Translations under genes and position numbers: made by a program
Notes under the pieces: model-generated
Database searches by the model: none
What the model was told of the DNA's origin: nothing
What the model saw: the letters and a program-made list of their open reading frames with translations, nothing else
Shown here: piece after piece, positions 13,082-25,874 of the stretch
Numbering within the stretch: position 1 is the stretch's first letter
Layout of the letters: each line of letters starts with the position of its first letter
Assembly (NCBI GenBank): GCA_020081605.1
Contig: JAHREC010000018.1
Coordinates: 310,001 to 374,000 of the forward strand
Length of the DNA: 64,000 bases
Origin: Albifimbria verrucaria
Taxonomy: Eukaryota; Ascomycota; Sordariomycetes; Hypocreales; Stachybotryaceae
Direction: 5' to 3'

Positions 13082-13794
13082 ATGGCTTTCACACAATCTG
13101 TTCTTCTAGCTGTTCTGGCTGCTGTTGCTACTGTCAACGGCCATGGCCACGTTCAAAAAGTCATTGCCAACGGTGTTGAATACCCCGGTGCAGTTCCTGG
13201 CAACGTCTCACCCCAATCTGTTGGCTGGGCCGCCCAGAACCTAGATAACGGATTTGTTGAACCCAACTCTGCTGGTTCTCCCGACATCGCCTGCCACAAG
13301 TCAGCCACTGCTGCTTCCAACTTTGTCAAAGTCTCTGCTGGTGGAAGTGTCACCCTGCAGTGGAATACCTGGCCGGATTCCCATAAGGGTCCCGTCATTG
13401 ACTACCTGGCTCCCTTCGCCTCTAGCCCCGGCTCTCTAAGCTTTGCTAAGATTGCTGAGAAAGGCTTAATTTCAGGTTCCAACCCTGGCAGGTGGGCTGC
13501 GGATGAGCTCGTCTCGAATGGCAATTCATGGACTGTTACTATTCCATCTTCTGTTGCTCCTGGCCAATATGTTCTCCGTCATGAGATCATTGCCCTCCAT
13601 TCTGCTGGCAACCAGAATGGTGCCCAGTTCTACCCTCAGTGTATCAATATTGAAGTCACAAGCGGGGTTCTACCAAGCCGAGCGGCTCTCCTGCTACGTC
13701 CTTCTATAAGGCTTCTGACCCTGGCGTCCTTTTCAACCTCTACACTTCTTTCTCCAGCTACCCTATCCCAGGTCCCGCTCTATTCCGAGCATAA
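13082..13794 (+). CDS. AA9 lytic polysaccharide monooxygenase (LPMO), frame break near C terminus
   Basis: This is an AA9 (formerly GH61) copper-dependent LPMO, a secreted enzyme that oxidatively cleaves cellulose or related glucans. The signal peptide [20 protein letters not shown] ends right before HGHVQKV, so the mature protein starts with the histidine of the copper histidine brace. The second brace histidine is in [15 protein letters not shown], and the axial tyrosine region is [12 protein letters not shown]. No introns. At 13664-13667 a run of four G must be five to keep frame. With it the protein ends at TAA 13792-13794 (237 residues) after a typical C-terminal segment. Read literally, the frame runs on to 13813 with an unrelated tail. 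No CBM1 or other C-terminal module is visible. Confidence 0.93.
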
Positions 13795-14233
13795 ACTGGA
13801 GAGCGTTTACTAGAATGAAGTCTGTTGAACAGACGAAATCATTCGGAGAGATTATGACAAGTGAAGGACATTCGTTGTTGGCTCGCGATTTGAAGCAGAG
13901 ATTATAAGATGTCCAGAAGCTTAAGATGATAGATAGTGTCAGACGACGTTAACCGATACTGTAGATATGGGAATTTTATGGAAATTTATTACCTGGCTCT
14001 GGTGGTAGTGAAAATGACCCTTGAACTTTGAGTACCTCAAATATACTTTACGAATGTTTTCAACCCTTTGACATCCTTCCGCGGGTTTCAACGAAAGGCT
14101 TCTTCACTGGATTTGTCAATCTCTTAGTAGGTGACCGATTAAACTTTTGAACTTCTGATCAAGTTAACAACCTGCACGGCTTTTCCCAAGTTTCCCACAT
14201 ATTCCTAGTTCCGCAAGCCCATCGGGTTAGTAA
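13795..14233. other. Intergenic between convergent genes
   Basis: Lies between the LPMO stop and the TAP-like hydrolase stop. It presumably holds both 3' UTRs. Nothing else seen. Confidence 0.6.
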
Positions 14234-15752
14234 CTAAGTCTCATATATTGTTCCATCTTTTGGCAGTTCTCCAGTGGCGAGATAATGCTGCATCGCTTCT
14301 CTTGTCTCGCCAAATACAGAATGGCTTGTGTGCCCTGGGCCATTTCTTGTGATACTAACAGCTGAAGGTAACTGCTGCCTCAACCCATTTGCCCAAACAA
14401 GACTGCAGGTGGGATCATACACAGCATTGGAAATGAGAATAGGGGATCTCGCGAGGTGCGGTTATTTAACATAGCCTGTCCATTTGAGACAGCAGTAGGC
14501 CAGCCGATACACCGACTTTGAATATAAAACATCTGCCCAGAGCCCTTGGTGCGTGGCGCAAATGGTTGGACTGCCTTTAGTCTCTCTGTAATATCTGTCT
14601 CATCCTCAGCTCTGTGTAGCCAATCCTGGCACTGCATACTAAGGTAAATGTAAACGGAGCCTAGAAGAGTCTGTGATACTTGGTCCGCAGCAAGCTGTGA
14701 TGATAAGAGGGTGGCATTCCCATTTAATGCTTCAGCCAAAGCGGTTCCAAGTGTAACCCAGTTGGGAAGAGTTGGGAGGTCATAAAAATATAAATAAAGC
14801 TGGGCTTGGTCCCTCATCTCTTCGGCCGTGACATCCGACCGACATGTTCCATTACAACCAGGAGCGGGTATTGGTTTAGCCCCAGCTCTGGCCAGTAACG
14901 TATCAAATGCTTTTCTAGAGCTTCCCCATAGAGTGCGCAGGTGCTGTTCTTATCACACCAATCGAACCACTGGTTGAGTGATGCCTCATATGTGGTAGCT
15001 TCTGATAAGAGGGTGGAGACCTCGGATTCAGAGTGATCTACTAAACCATCGAGTCCCATACGACCAACTTTTTCGGGGAACAGCGACAAGTACTGAGAAC
15101 CAATGAGTGACCCGTACGATAACCCAAAATAGTTGAACTTGGTCGCTGCAAATGCTTGCCTGACAACCTCATAGTCCTTGGCCACATGGATACTATCCAA
15201 GTGATTTAACAAAGGACCGGTAAGCTTAGAGCAGCTTTCCCCGAGCCGACGGTTATGATCCACCAAAGCCTTGTAGCTCTGACTGTTGTTGAAGAATGTT
15301 GTGACGCGTTCATTATATATTTCCGGGTCACATTGGACAGGTGAGCTAAGACCTGTACCACGAGGGTCGAGGCCTATGATGTCGAATCTGTCTCTTACCG
15401 CGTCAGAGAAAGCAATGTTTGGAAATACTAGCCCGACGGAAAGGTATGAAGACGCAGGTACACCGGGGCCTCCTGGATTGATAAATAGTAAATCTTTGGA
15501 GTGCCTTCCAGTAGATCCGAGGCGTGAAAAGCCAAGAGTAACTCTCTCATGGTTCAAGGCAGCGGTAGAGTTCCCGGGTTTATATGCCATGGGAACATCA
15601 ACTGAGCCACACTCAAGACCTGGAAGAAAGGTTGAGGGGCATGTCGACCACTTGATGGTGACTGATGCACTCAATTGAATGGTACCAACGCAAGCTTGAA
15701 GGACAGATGCTGCCAGTAACAGCTGTCTTACACCCCAGAGATGATGCATCAT
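14234..15752 (-). CDS. Secreted TAP-like alpha/beta hydrolase (peptidase S33-type), two frame breaks
   Basis: This belongs to the tripeptidyl aminopeptidase-like alpha/beta hydrolases, secreted serine hydrolases that include fungal and Streptomyces exo-aminopeptidases. The start at 15752 gives a signal peptide (MMHHLWGVRQLLLAASVLQA). The oxyanion region NPGGPG and the nucleophile elbow GLSYGS are clear. The C-terminal TAP domain has the aspartate in NAVYDPT and the histidine in RNGPGHTS. No introns are needed. Frame breaks lie at 14880-14883 (run of four C on the + strand) and 14442-14445 (run of four G); one extra base at each restores one 506-residue protein. It is convergent with the LPMO. 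Exact peptide specificity is unknown. Confidence 0.88.
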
Positions 15753-17043
15753 CTTGAGGTTATTTGAGGTGTTTGTTTCCGTTGTAGTAAATTGTTGGGA
15801 CTGGTAACATATAAGAGCAGAGTAGAAAGTGCGGGGAATCCTAAATTACTCCAGCAGAATCCTTGGTTGTCTCTTATACTTAGCTTAAATTCACATGGCT
15901 GAGGGTTAGACCGCAATTGTAGATCTGTGAGAAAGCTCGAATGGTTTGCCCAGTTGCCCCACAGTTGCTTCTATGGGAGTCTCTACCAGACTTATTAGAC
16001 GTGACGATAACTGAGGCTGAGATAATTTGGCAACTAGAGGTAATAGCGCGGGCTGAAAAGCTAAACATGATCTTGTGAGGTAGGTATCACTAATTTAGCT
16101 TGAATCGAGACCTTTCAGCCCCAAGGCCGGGAGTTATTGACCAAGCCCGTTCTAATTGTTCTTATTATAATTCCATAAATACTTTATCTAGCATGAGGAA
16201 AAATTTACATACAAAATGGGCATGGCAAGTGAGAAAGACCTGCTATTGTAAAATCTTTGCTCTAAATGTTACAGCCTGGCTGACAATAGCCAGACCTAGC
16301 CATTGATACTATCCGTGTCTTGCTTCCAGCAGCACTGGGTCACATTAAAACATCGTGGGCAAAGCTATCCCCACAGAACCGGGTAGAAGCTCGTAGTATC
16401 TAGTGGAGATATGCCTATTCTGGAACAAACTTTTACTAGAATCGCTGCGAAGATATTCATCAATGGAGCTATAAAAAGAGTTCTCATGCGGATTAATGCC
16501 ACGGGGCAATTTTTAATTTAGGAGCTGAACTTAGGATACTGAAGGAACACCGGAATATCAACTCCACGTTCCCACCCCTCTTCAGTCACAGCAGGTGACT
16601 CTTATTTTCACAGTTGTCATGAGATGACTTCATGAATGGCTGCTGGTTTTCTCATCAGACTCAAGTGTGCACTTAGTATTGTTTCATTTTTGAAGTCATA
16701 AATTATTGAAACTATCCTGCTAAATGTTATAAGATACCAAAAAGTGAATAATAAAAAGAACTCGTCCAACTCCTGCATCAATGACTCCATGATTGATTTT
16801 CTGGCAGCCCCTTGGGCTAATGCCAGCTATGATCATGATTATCTCCTGGAGCCAATAAGGTAAAGAAATATTAACATCTTATCGCCAGATCTATTCCTTT
16901 ACTAAATTTCTGAAATACTAGAGTAACCCATTCATATTATTTACCCGCGTATGCTGTACCCTAGAAAGGCTATCTCTTTGAGTCACGAAGCTGCCGGATA
17001 AGTATCACCTCCACAATATCTGACTCGTCATATCACTACGTAA

Positions 17044-17063
17044 AGCGACGTTGAAGCGTCGCT
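17044..17063. repeat. Perfect 7-bp stem-loop
   Basis: AGCGACG and its reverse complement CGTCGCT flank a six-base loop (TTGAAG). It lies just upstream of a copy of the dispersed repeat and may belong to it. Confidence 0.5.
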
Positions 17064-17099
17064 ATAAGTCACTTACATTAACAAAGGTTCTACACGTAG

Positions 17100-17250
17100 G
17101 AACGGCAAATGCTAATACATATATCATCTTTCAATATTCTAAGTTCTAAACGTCATTATTTTATCCAGTTCTAATTAGTCAATTTACTGGTTTGTTACTT
17201 ATGCTGTAGCTTCGCGCAGTTAAGAAAATGACGGTGTTCCATTAAAGACA
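17100..17250. repeat. Dispersed degenerate repeat, copy 1
   Basis: The core around 17157-17215 (containing GTCAATTTACTGGTTTGTTA) matches a segment at about 30280-30335 at roughly 80% by eye. Most differences are C/T and G/A. No coding potential is clear. Confidence 0.5.
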
Positions 17251-18652
17251 TGCCAAGCCAGAAGTATATCGCTCTAACGCAAGAATAGGCAAATTTCCCA
17301 AAACCTGTTTCACTACTACACTACCTTTACCAGAGTCAATAATCGATAGAAATATTGCATGGGATTGAGCAGAGTGGGCAATGGGCTAGCCACATTCAAC
17401 AGAAAGAAATCGGACTAAGCATGAGAGTTGGTCAAAGTTGGTATCATAACTGGTAAAGGCTTAAGGACCAATGTATGTGAATTATCAGTTGGCGCTAAAA
17501 GAAGTACAAGTATAACTATAAGAATTTAACCAAGCTTTCATACTTACGTCTTGTGCATCTTCAAGCAATTCCTGCATATAAATGTGATAATAGAAAGCGA
17601 TACCCAGTTTCAAGGGTCAAAATCCTATTTCCTGACCTTCAGCATCACAAGGCAGGGGGCAATCTACCTCAAACTGCAATAAGACACTAAAACCCAATAG
17701 ACTCGGATCTTACACTGAGACAAGCGGAGAGAACTGGAGCGCACTACGGCTCATGAAAAGCTTGCTTGTGATACAGTACGGCGAGCGAGGATCTACTCAA
17801 GCGGTGGCCTACTATAGTAATCCTACCCAGTTAGTAGTTAGCTAACCATTTCGGACCAGAATTATTGGTTCAAAAGTAACACTATAAACTCTGAAACCTA
17901 CCTAGGTTAGTCGTCGAGTAGACAGAAAAACTGTTTGCTGCCGCCAGCTGCAATGATTGGCGACCTCAACGCTCCATGGCTTCAAGACGTTGGGCCCGTT
18001 CATGATCCTAAACGACTAGCCTGTCCGTGGGTCCTCAAGCCGCTATTGTCAAAAAAAGATGGGCCCTGACGTATTATGTCGCTGACGAGCGTCACTTTTC
18101 GATTTGAGTTTGGACCGTCTAAAGGTTCAATTGCTACACTTGAAGTTGCACTCTTGAGGGTTATGCGCTTTGACGTTCTCATAAATACTAAGCCCCCATC
18201 CTACAATTCAAAAGGTTTCCCAAGACAGTACTTAACAGGCGTTGAAAGTTGAAATAAAGCTTCAAACCGAGCACGACCTCTTATTGAAGTGAAAAATCCT
18301 GATTGGTGCGATTAGAAGCCAAACAGAGGCTTTAGCATCAAATCCAGGACTTTTTTTCATCTTGCTGCCTTGTTAGAGGACACAATTCAACTACCGGTCA
18401 TTTCTGTCTTCTTTCAGGTACGTCGGAGTTGATTCATGTCTTGGTTCTTATTACCCGTCGTTAACATTTGAGTAAAAGATAGCATTAGATGCTGAAATCA
18501 ACCAAAGATTGCATTCAGTTCGCTGGACCACCATGTCAGCGAATGCATGCCATCTATAACCATGATACTACCTAGTTGGCAGTCATCGAACGATCATCGA
18601 GCAGTCCATTTTCGAAGTCCCTGACACTCCGTTCGATCTCTGGGCAATTACA

Positions 18653-20459
18653 ATGAGCGACGATCCCGATTTGGCGAGCCCTGTCATCGATTTATCGGCG
18701 AGGCAGATTCTTGCACTCCGCTACTCCTCCTTATTTGCTAGCAGCTTTAGCCTTTTCCTTGGCAGTGTTGCCTTTATATTGTTCCTTCGAATGAAGCGGA
18801 GTTTCAGGCACGAGTTGGTCTTCGTCAAAACATTTTACTTGCTTACTTTTATGCTAACAATAACATAGTTTAATCATGCTGCTCGTCCAGGCTGACACAT
18901 TTGAGGCTATCTGGTGTTTCATATTTCCGATTGTCAGCTTCAGTCGTGGCACAGTGCCCTCTAACTCAGCCTACTGCCAAGCCAGCGGCTTTCTCTTGGC
19001 TTTTGGAATTCAGTCTTCAGATTTCGCTGCCCTCCTGATCGCAGTGCATACTGGCCTGTACATTTTCCGAGGACATGACGGCCTCTACCCATTTCGAACG
19101 CTTTCTTATGGCATTTGGTTTGGATTTGCTGCGTTGTTTGCCTCCTTGCCTTTCGTACATAGTCCTGGTTACGTTAACAGGTCTGAGATCTGCTACTTGC
19201 CTTTTAAGCCTGAATGGGTGAGGCGGGCATTCAGCTGGATACCACGATATGTGATTTTCGCGGCCATTGTCTTGATTTATACGGCCATTTATCTCAACGT
19301 CATTATTGTTATGAAGAACAAACCCCGAAGTAACAGCACGGAAAGCGGCAGCGGTAGCGGCAGCGGTGGCAGTAAGTGCCGAAGACTCCGTTCCATGAAC
19401 GCGAGCAGCGGATACAGATCAGAAAACGCCAAGAAGAACTCCAGCCTGCCTGTTCCTGCGGTTTCAGAGCCCGGGCTTCCATCAGCCACGTCTATGCCTA
19501 ATGTTGAAAACGGCAGTAGATGTAACCCAGCACCTTGGACCGCATCGGAACAGACAAATGATGGCAGGAGGCGAGGTGACTTAGAGCATTCCTCTCGAAT
19601 TGCCCTCGCTAACCATGATGCCAATCGTTTGGGTTCGGGGATGACTGATACCAGTCAATTCATTTTCTCGCATGGCATATTGGATTCTCAAGCGAGGACA
19701 GGGAATATGATGTTCTCATTCTGTCGGCCCAATCTAGTTCATCCAGCTCATGAACTGCAGTGCAACCAGCCACCTGGAACATCCTACCAGGGTACTAGGA
19801 GGCACAGGCGTATTAGTGAGCCTCCACAAACCACTGAAGGACGAGTGACATTGTGGCAACGACTGGCCTCAAGATCAAAATTTACTATTAAACAGGCAGG
19901 TAACTCAACCTTTGCCTGGCCTTCCAAATTTCGCAGGAAAACCTGCGACTCTCCTTCTGATCGAACAGCAATAAGCAGCCTCAGCTCTCCCAGCAAGTCA
20001 ATTTTTCGCGCCAAGGCTCGACGGCAGGTCCGCTATATGTTCATGTACCCACTTGGATACCTGGCTCTTTGGGTTCTGCCATTTGTTGCTCAACTCATCG
20101 AAAGGGATGGCTCCATCGCACCTCCATTTCCACTTCTTCTCCTTGCCCAAGTAAGCCTTTGCCTCCAAGGGGCCTTGGATGCCATCATTTTCTTATGTTG
20201 GGAAAAGCCCTGGAAGTATCCCAAAAATCAACAGTATGAGCACTGCAGCAAGCCATGGGCGAATATATATCGCATGAACTTTAGATCTGGATTCAAGGTA
20301 GGTCGTACGCGAGAAGAGATGCAGGTAGACATGATGGATGCTAGGATGAGAAGAGGCATAGAGCTAGCCGAGCGACAACCAAGATCAAGGAGACGCGAAA
20401 TGGCCGTGGACTGGTGGGATCCTGTTGTAAGGACAATTGATGAGATACATGATGTTTAA
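18653..20459 (+). CDS. Git3/Gpr1-like G-protein-coupled receptor
   Basis: This is a seven-helix receptor of the Git3/Gpr1 class, which signals through G-alpha and adenylyl cyclase in response to glucose or other nutrients in yeasts and moulds. The start at 18653 gives a short N terminus and the first helix. An intron at 18814-18868 (TGCTAAC branch site) joins it to the second exon, with FPIVSFSRGTVPSNSAYCQA and the typical ALLIAVHTGLYIF helix. A long third intracellular loop contains a Ser-Gly repeat (about 19.34-19.37 kb). The C-terminal Git3 block follows, with the segments RRQVRYMFMYPLGYLALWVL and FLCWEKPWKYP. Total 583 residues with no frame break. The donor (GA|GTTGGT) is weak but the phase is right. 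The ligand is unknown; sugar transporters and glycan enzymes nearby fit nutrient sensing. Confidence 0.88.
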
Positions 20460-21145
20460 TGAAGTGGCATTGATAAACAGATTTTTACTTTCATATTTAT
20501 TTTCTATTTTTTCTTTGAATTATTTGAACTTCCTATGGCTATAGTAAAGTAGTAGAAGATATATAAAGTGGAAGAAAAAGGCAGGCTGACTATTCAAGAC
20601 GATGAATTCTTTTAATGTCGTCTAGCACTATCTGGGCTTTCAAAATATACCGCCCTTTACATACGGGTACTAATAAAGTAACTGGTAAGTAGCAATTCAT
20701 AGAGTACAAACCTGCTTGAATATTCAATGAATACTTGGTAGACGATAAAGCTTTTGTAAAAACGTCAAGGGACGGAGCTTTCACGGTTAATGAATTTATT
20801 AAGTAGTTGATGCCCCTGTTTTTCTCATAATCTACTTGGATTATGCCTTGCTTCGGTGCATGTTTCAGGCACTCGTACATGAAAGAAACAGGATAATTCT
20901 TTTGCGGCGTCATTGGATTCTAACACGAAATAATGATAACCGATAAAACGGTACCGATGGACTTATACATACATACTGGCTAAGTCATTTTATATTGGGG
21001 GATATGACTCATAAGTGTGAACACACTGACCTTTATCAATTCACGATATAACTTTCACTCTCTAATTTAGTCCATGTCACACCTATTGTGTACATTGGTG
21101 GCAGAACATGACCAAGGATCAAAGAGACGCCCTTAAAGTCAACAT
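20460..21145. other. Intergenic between GPCR and sugar transporter
   Basis: AT-rich stretch that holds the 3' ends of the two convergent genes and, at most, one doubtful small frame. No repeat or RNA seen. Confidence 0.5.
20590..20913 (-). CDS. Hypothetical 107-residue open frame
   Basis: An uninterrupted frame on the minus strand between the GPCR and a sugar transporter. I recognise no domain. It has a mixed hydrophobic and basic composition with no signal peptide or obvious membrane helix. Its AT-rich composition means it could be a chance frame. Confidence 0.2.
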   Translation of the reverse strand: MTPQKNYPVSFMYECLKHAPKQGIIQVDYEKNRGINYLINSLTVKAPSLDVFTKALSSTKYSLNIQAGLYSMNCYLPVTLLVPVCKGRYILKAQIVLDDIKRIHRLE

Positions 21146-22938
21146 TCAAGCCTTACCATCATTGGCCTGCGGAACTTCTTCGTTGGAAGGGACCCTCTCC
21201 ACATCTTCTTTACTGATGAGATCCTTCTCCACCCGGCCCAAATCGATATCGGCGACCTGCGCGTCTGGGCCATCAATGACTTTAACAAGTTCTTCGAGAG
21301 TGGGACCTCGTGTTTCAACAAACATGAAGTAAACAAAAATAAGTTCACCTCCAACCCAAATGGTATATATAAGGTAGAGATACCAGGTAGTGCCACCGTA
21401 GCCGGTCTTACTAGGTTTTCCATCGGCTTCCAATGGAGCCTGCCATGCCTTAAAAGCCACAGGATTGAGGTAAGTGTTAACTAACAGGGCAATTTGAATC
21501 GAAATATTGAGGATCATGAGACCTTTGGCTCGTAGAGAATATGGTAAAATCTCAACAGCGTACCCGATCAAAAGGCCGGACCAAGCAGTGGAATAGAAGA
21601 ACTGGTGACACCAGATGACAAATATCATCCCGACGTCAGCACCAGACGCCTGATGCTGCTCGTGAAGACCACAGGCGAGAGTCCAACTAGCCAGAGAGAC
21701 AAACATACCGCCGGTCGCTAGCAAGAACATGAATCGACGATTGACACGCTCAACGAGCAAAGCAAAGCCAATAGATACGAGCATAGACATAGACGTGGAG
21801 CCTGCATTCAGGCCTATGATGGCTTGCGAGTCCATTCCGATGTTTCCGTAGAGACGGCTGGAGTAGTTGGAGATGACAGCGTTACCAGACCACTGAGAAA
21901 AGAAGCCTAGGGCAATAAGTACGCTAAGACGATAGCGGTTGCCTTTGGTCTTGAAGAAGTCGGTATACCTGGTACTGTTGCTGGCCGCTTGTTCAAGCTT
22001 AATAGTGTCATGTATCTCACGAAATTCAAACTGAACCGTAGGGTGGTCGCGGTTGCCATTGGCATGATACTTGGCCAAAATTCTAAGCGCTTCGTCTTGG
22101 CGGTCTTTGGAGATAAGGAAACGAGGAGATTCTGGCATGTCTGTAAAGGGAATGAATGCGTTAGTGATTGTTCAATGAAGCTTGATTTGGGCCATCGTAC
22201 GCCAGAGGAAACACAACTGGATGATACCAGGAACGCCTTGAATAATAGCCGGAAAACGCCACTGCCATGTGTTGAAGCCCCAATAATTGGTACCGAAACA
22301 GGTCCAGTTGACCACTAGGGCACCAAGATTCCAGAGACAATTATAAACAGTTGTGAAGCGAGCACGGTGTTGAGGATGGCAAATCTCGGTCAGGAGCATA
22401 GGTGAGCAGATTTGGGAAAATGAATTTCCAAACCCGAGGAGCACGCGGCCTGCGCAAAACGTTTTATAATCGTTTGCAGCAGCCTGTAAAGCGGCGCCAA
22501 TAGCCATAATAATGAACCCCACGCCGATGCAGGGCTTTCGACCATAGCGATCAGCAATAATGGGAACCATAGGGATAGAACAAACAGAACCAATTTGATA
22601 TAAAGCGCCTAGAAGGCCAAGATCTTCTCCAGTGGGGTGGTTGAAGGTGGCATTCCAGCTATCAAAGTTTTGGTAATTGTTGAAGAACATCCTAAGTGGG
22701 TGGTTAGACAAATCGACCTATGTACTGCGGATGAGCCGCAATTTCTTCCACATGTGTTTACTCACCCATCAAAGCCAGTACCTGCAGAGGTAACACAAAG
22801 AATAACGGCATAGACAGTAAGCTGCCGCAAACCCCGATCCTTGTACCAAGTAACATGTTCGAATTTGGGGGCTTCGTCACGAGCTTGTCGGGTAACTGAA
22901 CCCTGCTCTCCGAGGCCAATTTTGTCCTTGAAGCCCAT
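21146..22938 (-). CDS. MFS sugar transporter, lactose-permease/hexose-transporter type, intact
   Basis: This is a 12-helix sugar porter family protein that probably imports mono- or disaccharides across the plasma membrane. The start at 22938 (MGFKDKIGLGEQGSVTRQA) gives a normal cytosolic N terminus. Exons are 22766-22938, 22201-22691 and 21146-22140, with introns of 74 and 60 bp and exact phases; total 552 residues. Sugar porter signatures seen: ADRYGRKP after helix 2, PESPRFL in the central loop, and FVETRGPTLEEL at the end of helix 12. The loop between helices 1 and 2 is short and carries YQNFDSWN, as in fungal lactose-permease-like transporters. No frame break, unlike most neighbours. The substrate is not determined. 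Confidence 0.93.
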
Positions 22939-25874
22939 ATTGGCTCAATGAAAGGTTTGAACTTAGGTCGAACAACCGTGAAAAGTGCACGTTTTGCAAC
23001 AAGACAGCAAGATACAGCTGAGATAATGAGAACTTCGGCTGTGGGGCAGAGGAAGTGGGAAGTCCCAGATATATAATGGCCAACGTGCAAGCTTGGCGTC
23101 TCACCGTCCTCACACCCGTGGTACACGTGCTTGGCGTTCATGGCTAGATGTGTTATACCTCGAAACTCGGATCACCACCCACATCCCCGATTTGCCGAGA
23201 AGGTAGGATCAATTAAGCGTATGAACTCCACTTTTTCATGGTTTTGGCCTCGAGCAGTGAAAAAACATTGGTATGCCAATTCGTCGAGCCATAGGAGCAC
23301 AGGTCGCCAGGGGCTGGGTCATCAACGCGACAGCGGACCGCCATCCCGTTAGATTTGACGAAGATGTTTGGGTGGAAATTGATCTAGTCATTATTACCAG
23401 CGGGGAAGTCTTGGTATAATATTTAAGAGCCAGTTTTTGAGCTTTCTGTAGCCTATTCTGCATGCCGAGAACTCAGCGCGGGTCAAATCCAAGAAAGCCA
23501 AGAAAGATATGTGCCCGACTTTACCGGAATTTGAACTTAGCCGAGTTAGAACCTCTTATCCTGTTTTATCCTTGTCTAGGCTTGCGGGGAAAGAAGATGA
23601 GTGGAGAAATGAAGTATTAGGCCAAGCCATGGGAAATATAGTAACTTTACTACAACCGAACCTGTCCCAACTCACGCTAACAAGAGGAACATGGAGATGA
23701 GTTATTTCTTAACTCAGTTTTGGATGGAATTTTTCTTTGTGGTTTAAAACAAGTAATGCAAATCATCTCGGGCGGTGTATTTGACATATTGAACAGTTTT
23801 CAGTTAACAACAAGCAAATCTAAGCTTCAGTTAACCATCATTACCCCTGAAGTCAAATAGAAACGATTTTCCAAGTCTCATTATGTTCGATTAATAACTT
23901 CTGATGTGATTCAAGGAATGGTTCGTGACTGATTCTAGGTCAAGCTAAGGCTCTGCAATGTCTGAAACCCTCATTGATATTGCATTTTGCAAGCATCGAG
24001 TTGGCACAGCTTTCTTCGAAACATTCGACCTCACATATGGAGCGGAAGAAGATATGATGAAAAGTCACACAATTGAGATCCAGAGGTGCTCTTCTGATGA
24101 TTAGCGGGTTCACTGTCTCTCAGAAGGCAGTTGAAGCTGTCTCGATAGTTTGGGAACCCAATTCATGATCAGTATAGGCCAAGACCCTAATTGAGGCAGT
24201 CGGTTGCAACGTCGCAAAGTAAAACAGAGGGTTAGACAAGCCATCTGAGTCTGAGGAGGTTTGAAAGAGCGGTGTTATCTTCCAATGATATTTGCACATT
24301 TAAAACGTAGGAACATGTTATGACAAGCAAGAAAATAAACTGCTAGTTTTCTGAGAGGTCCATATTTGAGAGGCAATATTGCACCGTAGACCAAACACTT
24401 TCAGGGCGATCTCCGAGGTGGTTCCCGCGAGGCTGGAGTGCTGCATGCAACAAAACAAAGGCATTGGAATATGGCTAGGGTTGAACTGTGAAGTGATTAT
24501 GTAACTCGTTTCCAGTGGCCGCTGTGGTTGTTTGGTTGAATCCGCGAACGGTTTTACCACGCCAAGCAGAACATTGCCAGTAAGAGACGAGCGTCATACC
24601 TACTAGTTAAGGGGATAACAAAAGCCATCATCGTCTGTATAAATGTGATATAGAAAGCCTTCCGCGAGAAGGATTTAATGATGACTGTGCTATTAACTCA
24701 TGTGGTATCCGTTGACAATGCTACGTATCAGCTTCTAAGCAGTATTTTATTTCATCAGTACTCATGGATTGGTATTTTGGAACCAAGGTGAATGTACTTT
24801 CTCGAGCCAGCATTTTTGAAGCTCCAGTTGATTGAACGGGAGCCAGTAGACGCTGTTGGTCCCAACGATCCCACCGCTTCTGAAGCTAATTATAAACATA
24901 AAATGGACCACCATAACTTCCAACTCTTCCCAGCTATAATAGAGATATGCCACTGACCTCACAGACTGAGAAATTTTAATCGAATACAATTATAGCAGTG
25001 TCAGTTAGGGTTCCAGACGAGTTCAGGTACATTGAATCATAATAGCTCCGAGGTGAATCATTGGTGAGCATAATCAACGCAAAGTCGAACTAAACTAATA
25101 GCGGCAACTCTGAGTAAGTTGAGGTGCACAATTTTCAACATCTTGAGCGTCCGATTATAGGAATATCTTTCATATGAGATCGCTGGTTGGGTTTTATCTT
25201 ACAATGAAGTTATTCTAGGAGACTGAACGAGACAGGCAACGGATCGCATTAGAATACTATTTGGAAGTGGGGACAACCAATAGCTGTAGGTGAGATATGT
25301 AATCAGAATTGTCCCACACAGATTTGGAAAAGCCAGAGATTAATATCTTTTTGTTATGATTCTGTGACCATTATCATTCGACATCTACATGGTATTTACC
25401 GCTATTAAGCGTCAGAATGCGAACAGTTGCCATTACTCTTCTAATTATTAATCACTGAGACTATAATAGATACAATGAAAGTTCGGATTATGAATAGTTC
25501 CCTACTGCCGTGGGCGTAAAAGAACTCATCATTTGTATTATCCGATTTTACAAATGACAGACTCGGCTAGTATCTAAGGTAAACAAAATAGCTTAATGCC
25601 TCCCTTACGCTAGATGCTAGACATAATGTAACGAGGACCCATCAGATGCGGGCGATCGTCTTTGCGGGGTTATTTGCCACAGATGTTTAACCCCGGCAGC
25701 TCAGCACTTTCACTTAATGTTGACCCGAGGCGCGGTATTATACGATGCGGAGTAACGCTGTGGAAAAATATAAAGCCAATCCCCTGTTGCTTCTTTGGTA
25801 TTCGTTTCAATATATTGCGTTGATTCTAAATCCGAGAAAGATATCCCTTTAAATTTTTTTCCCCATTACCTGGA
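22939..25874. other. Gene-free stretch upstream of the fucosidase
   Basis: About 2.9 kb between two divergently oriented genes. No supported coding region, RNA or repeat. It must contain the promoters of the sugar transporter (left) and the GH95 enzyme (right). Confidence 0.55.
25768..25775 (+). promoter_or_regulatory. TATA box of GH95 gene
   Basis: ATATAAAG lies about 100 bp upstream of the GH95 ATG at 25875, a usual core promoter position. Inferred from sequence and distance. Confidence 0.5.

Larger units (their letters stand above)
15753..18652. other. Gene-free AT-rich stretch
   Basis: About 2.9 kb without a supported gene. It contains a hairpin at 17044-17063 and one copy of a dispersed degenerate repeat near 17.1-17.25 kb (listed separately). 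Confidence 0.55.

Noticed and set aside
13798..13813. LPMO C terminus as literally read (ending at 13813)
   Set aside because: The tail after the G run at 13664-13667 is unlike AA9 proteins, while the other frame gives a normal AA9 end at 13794.
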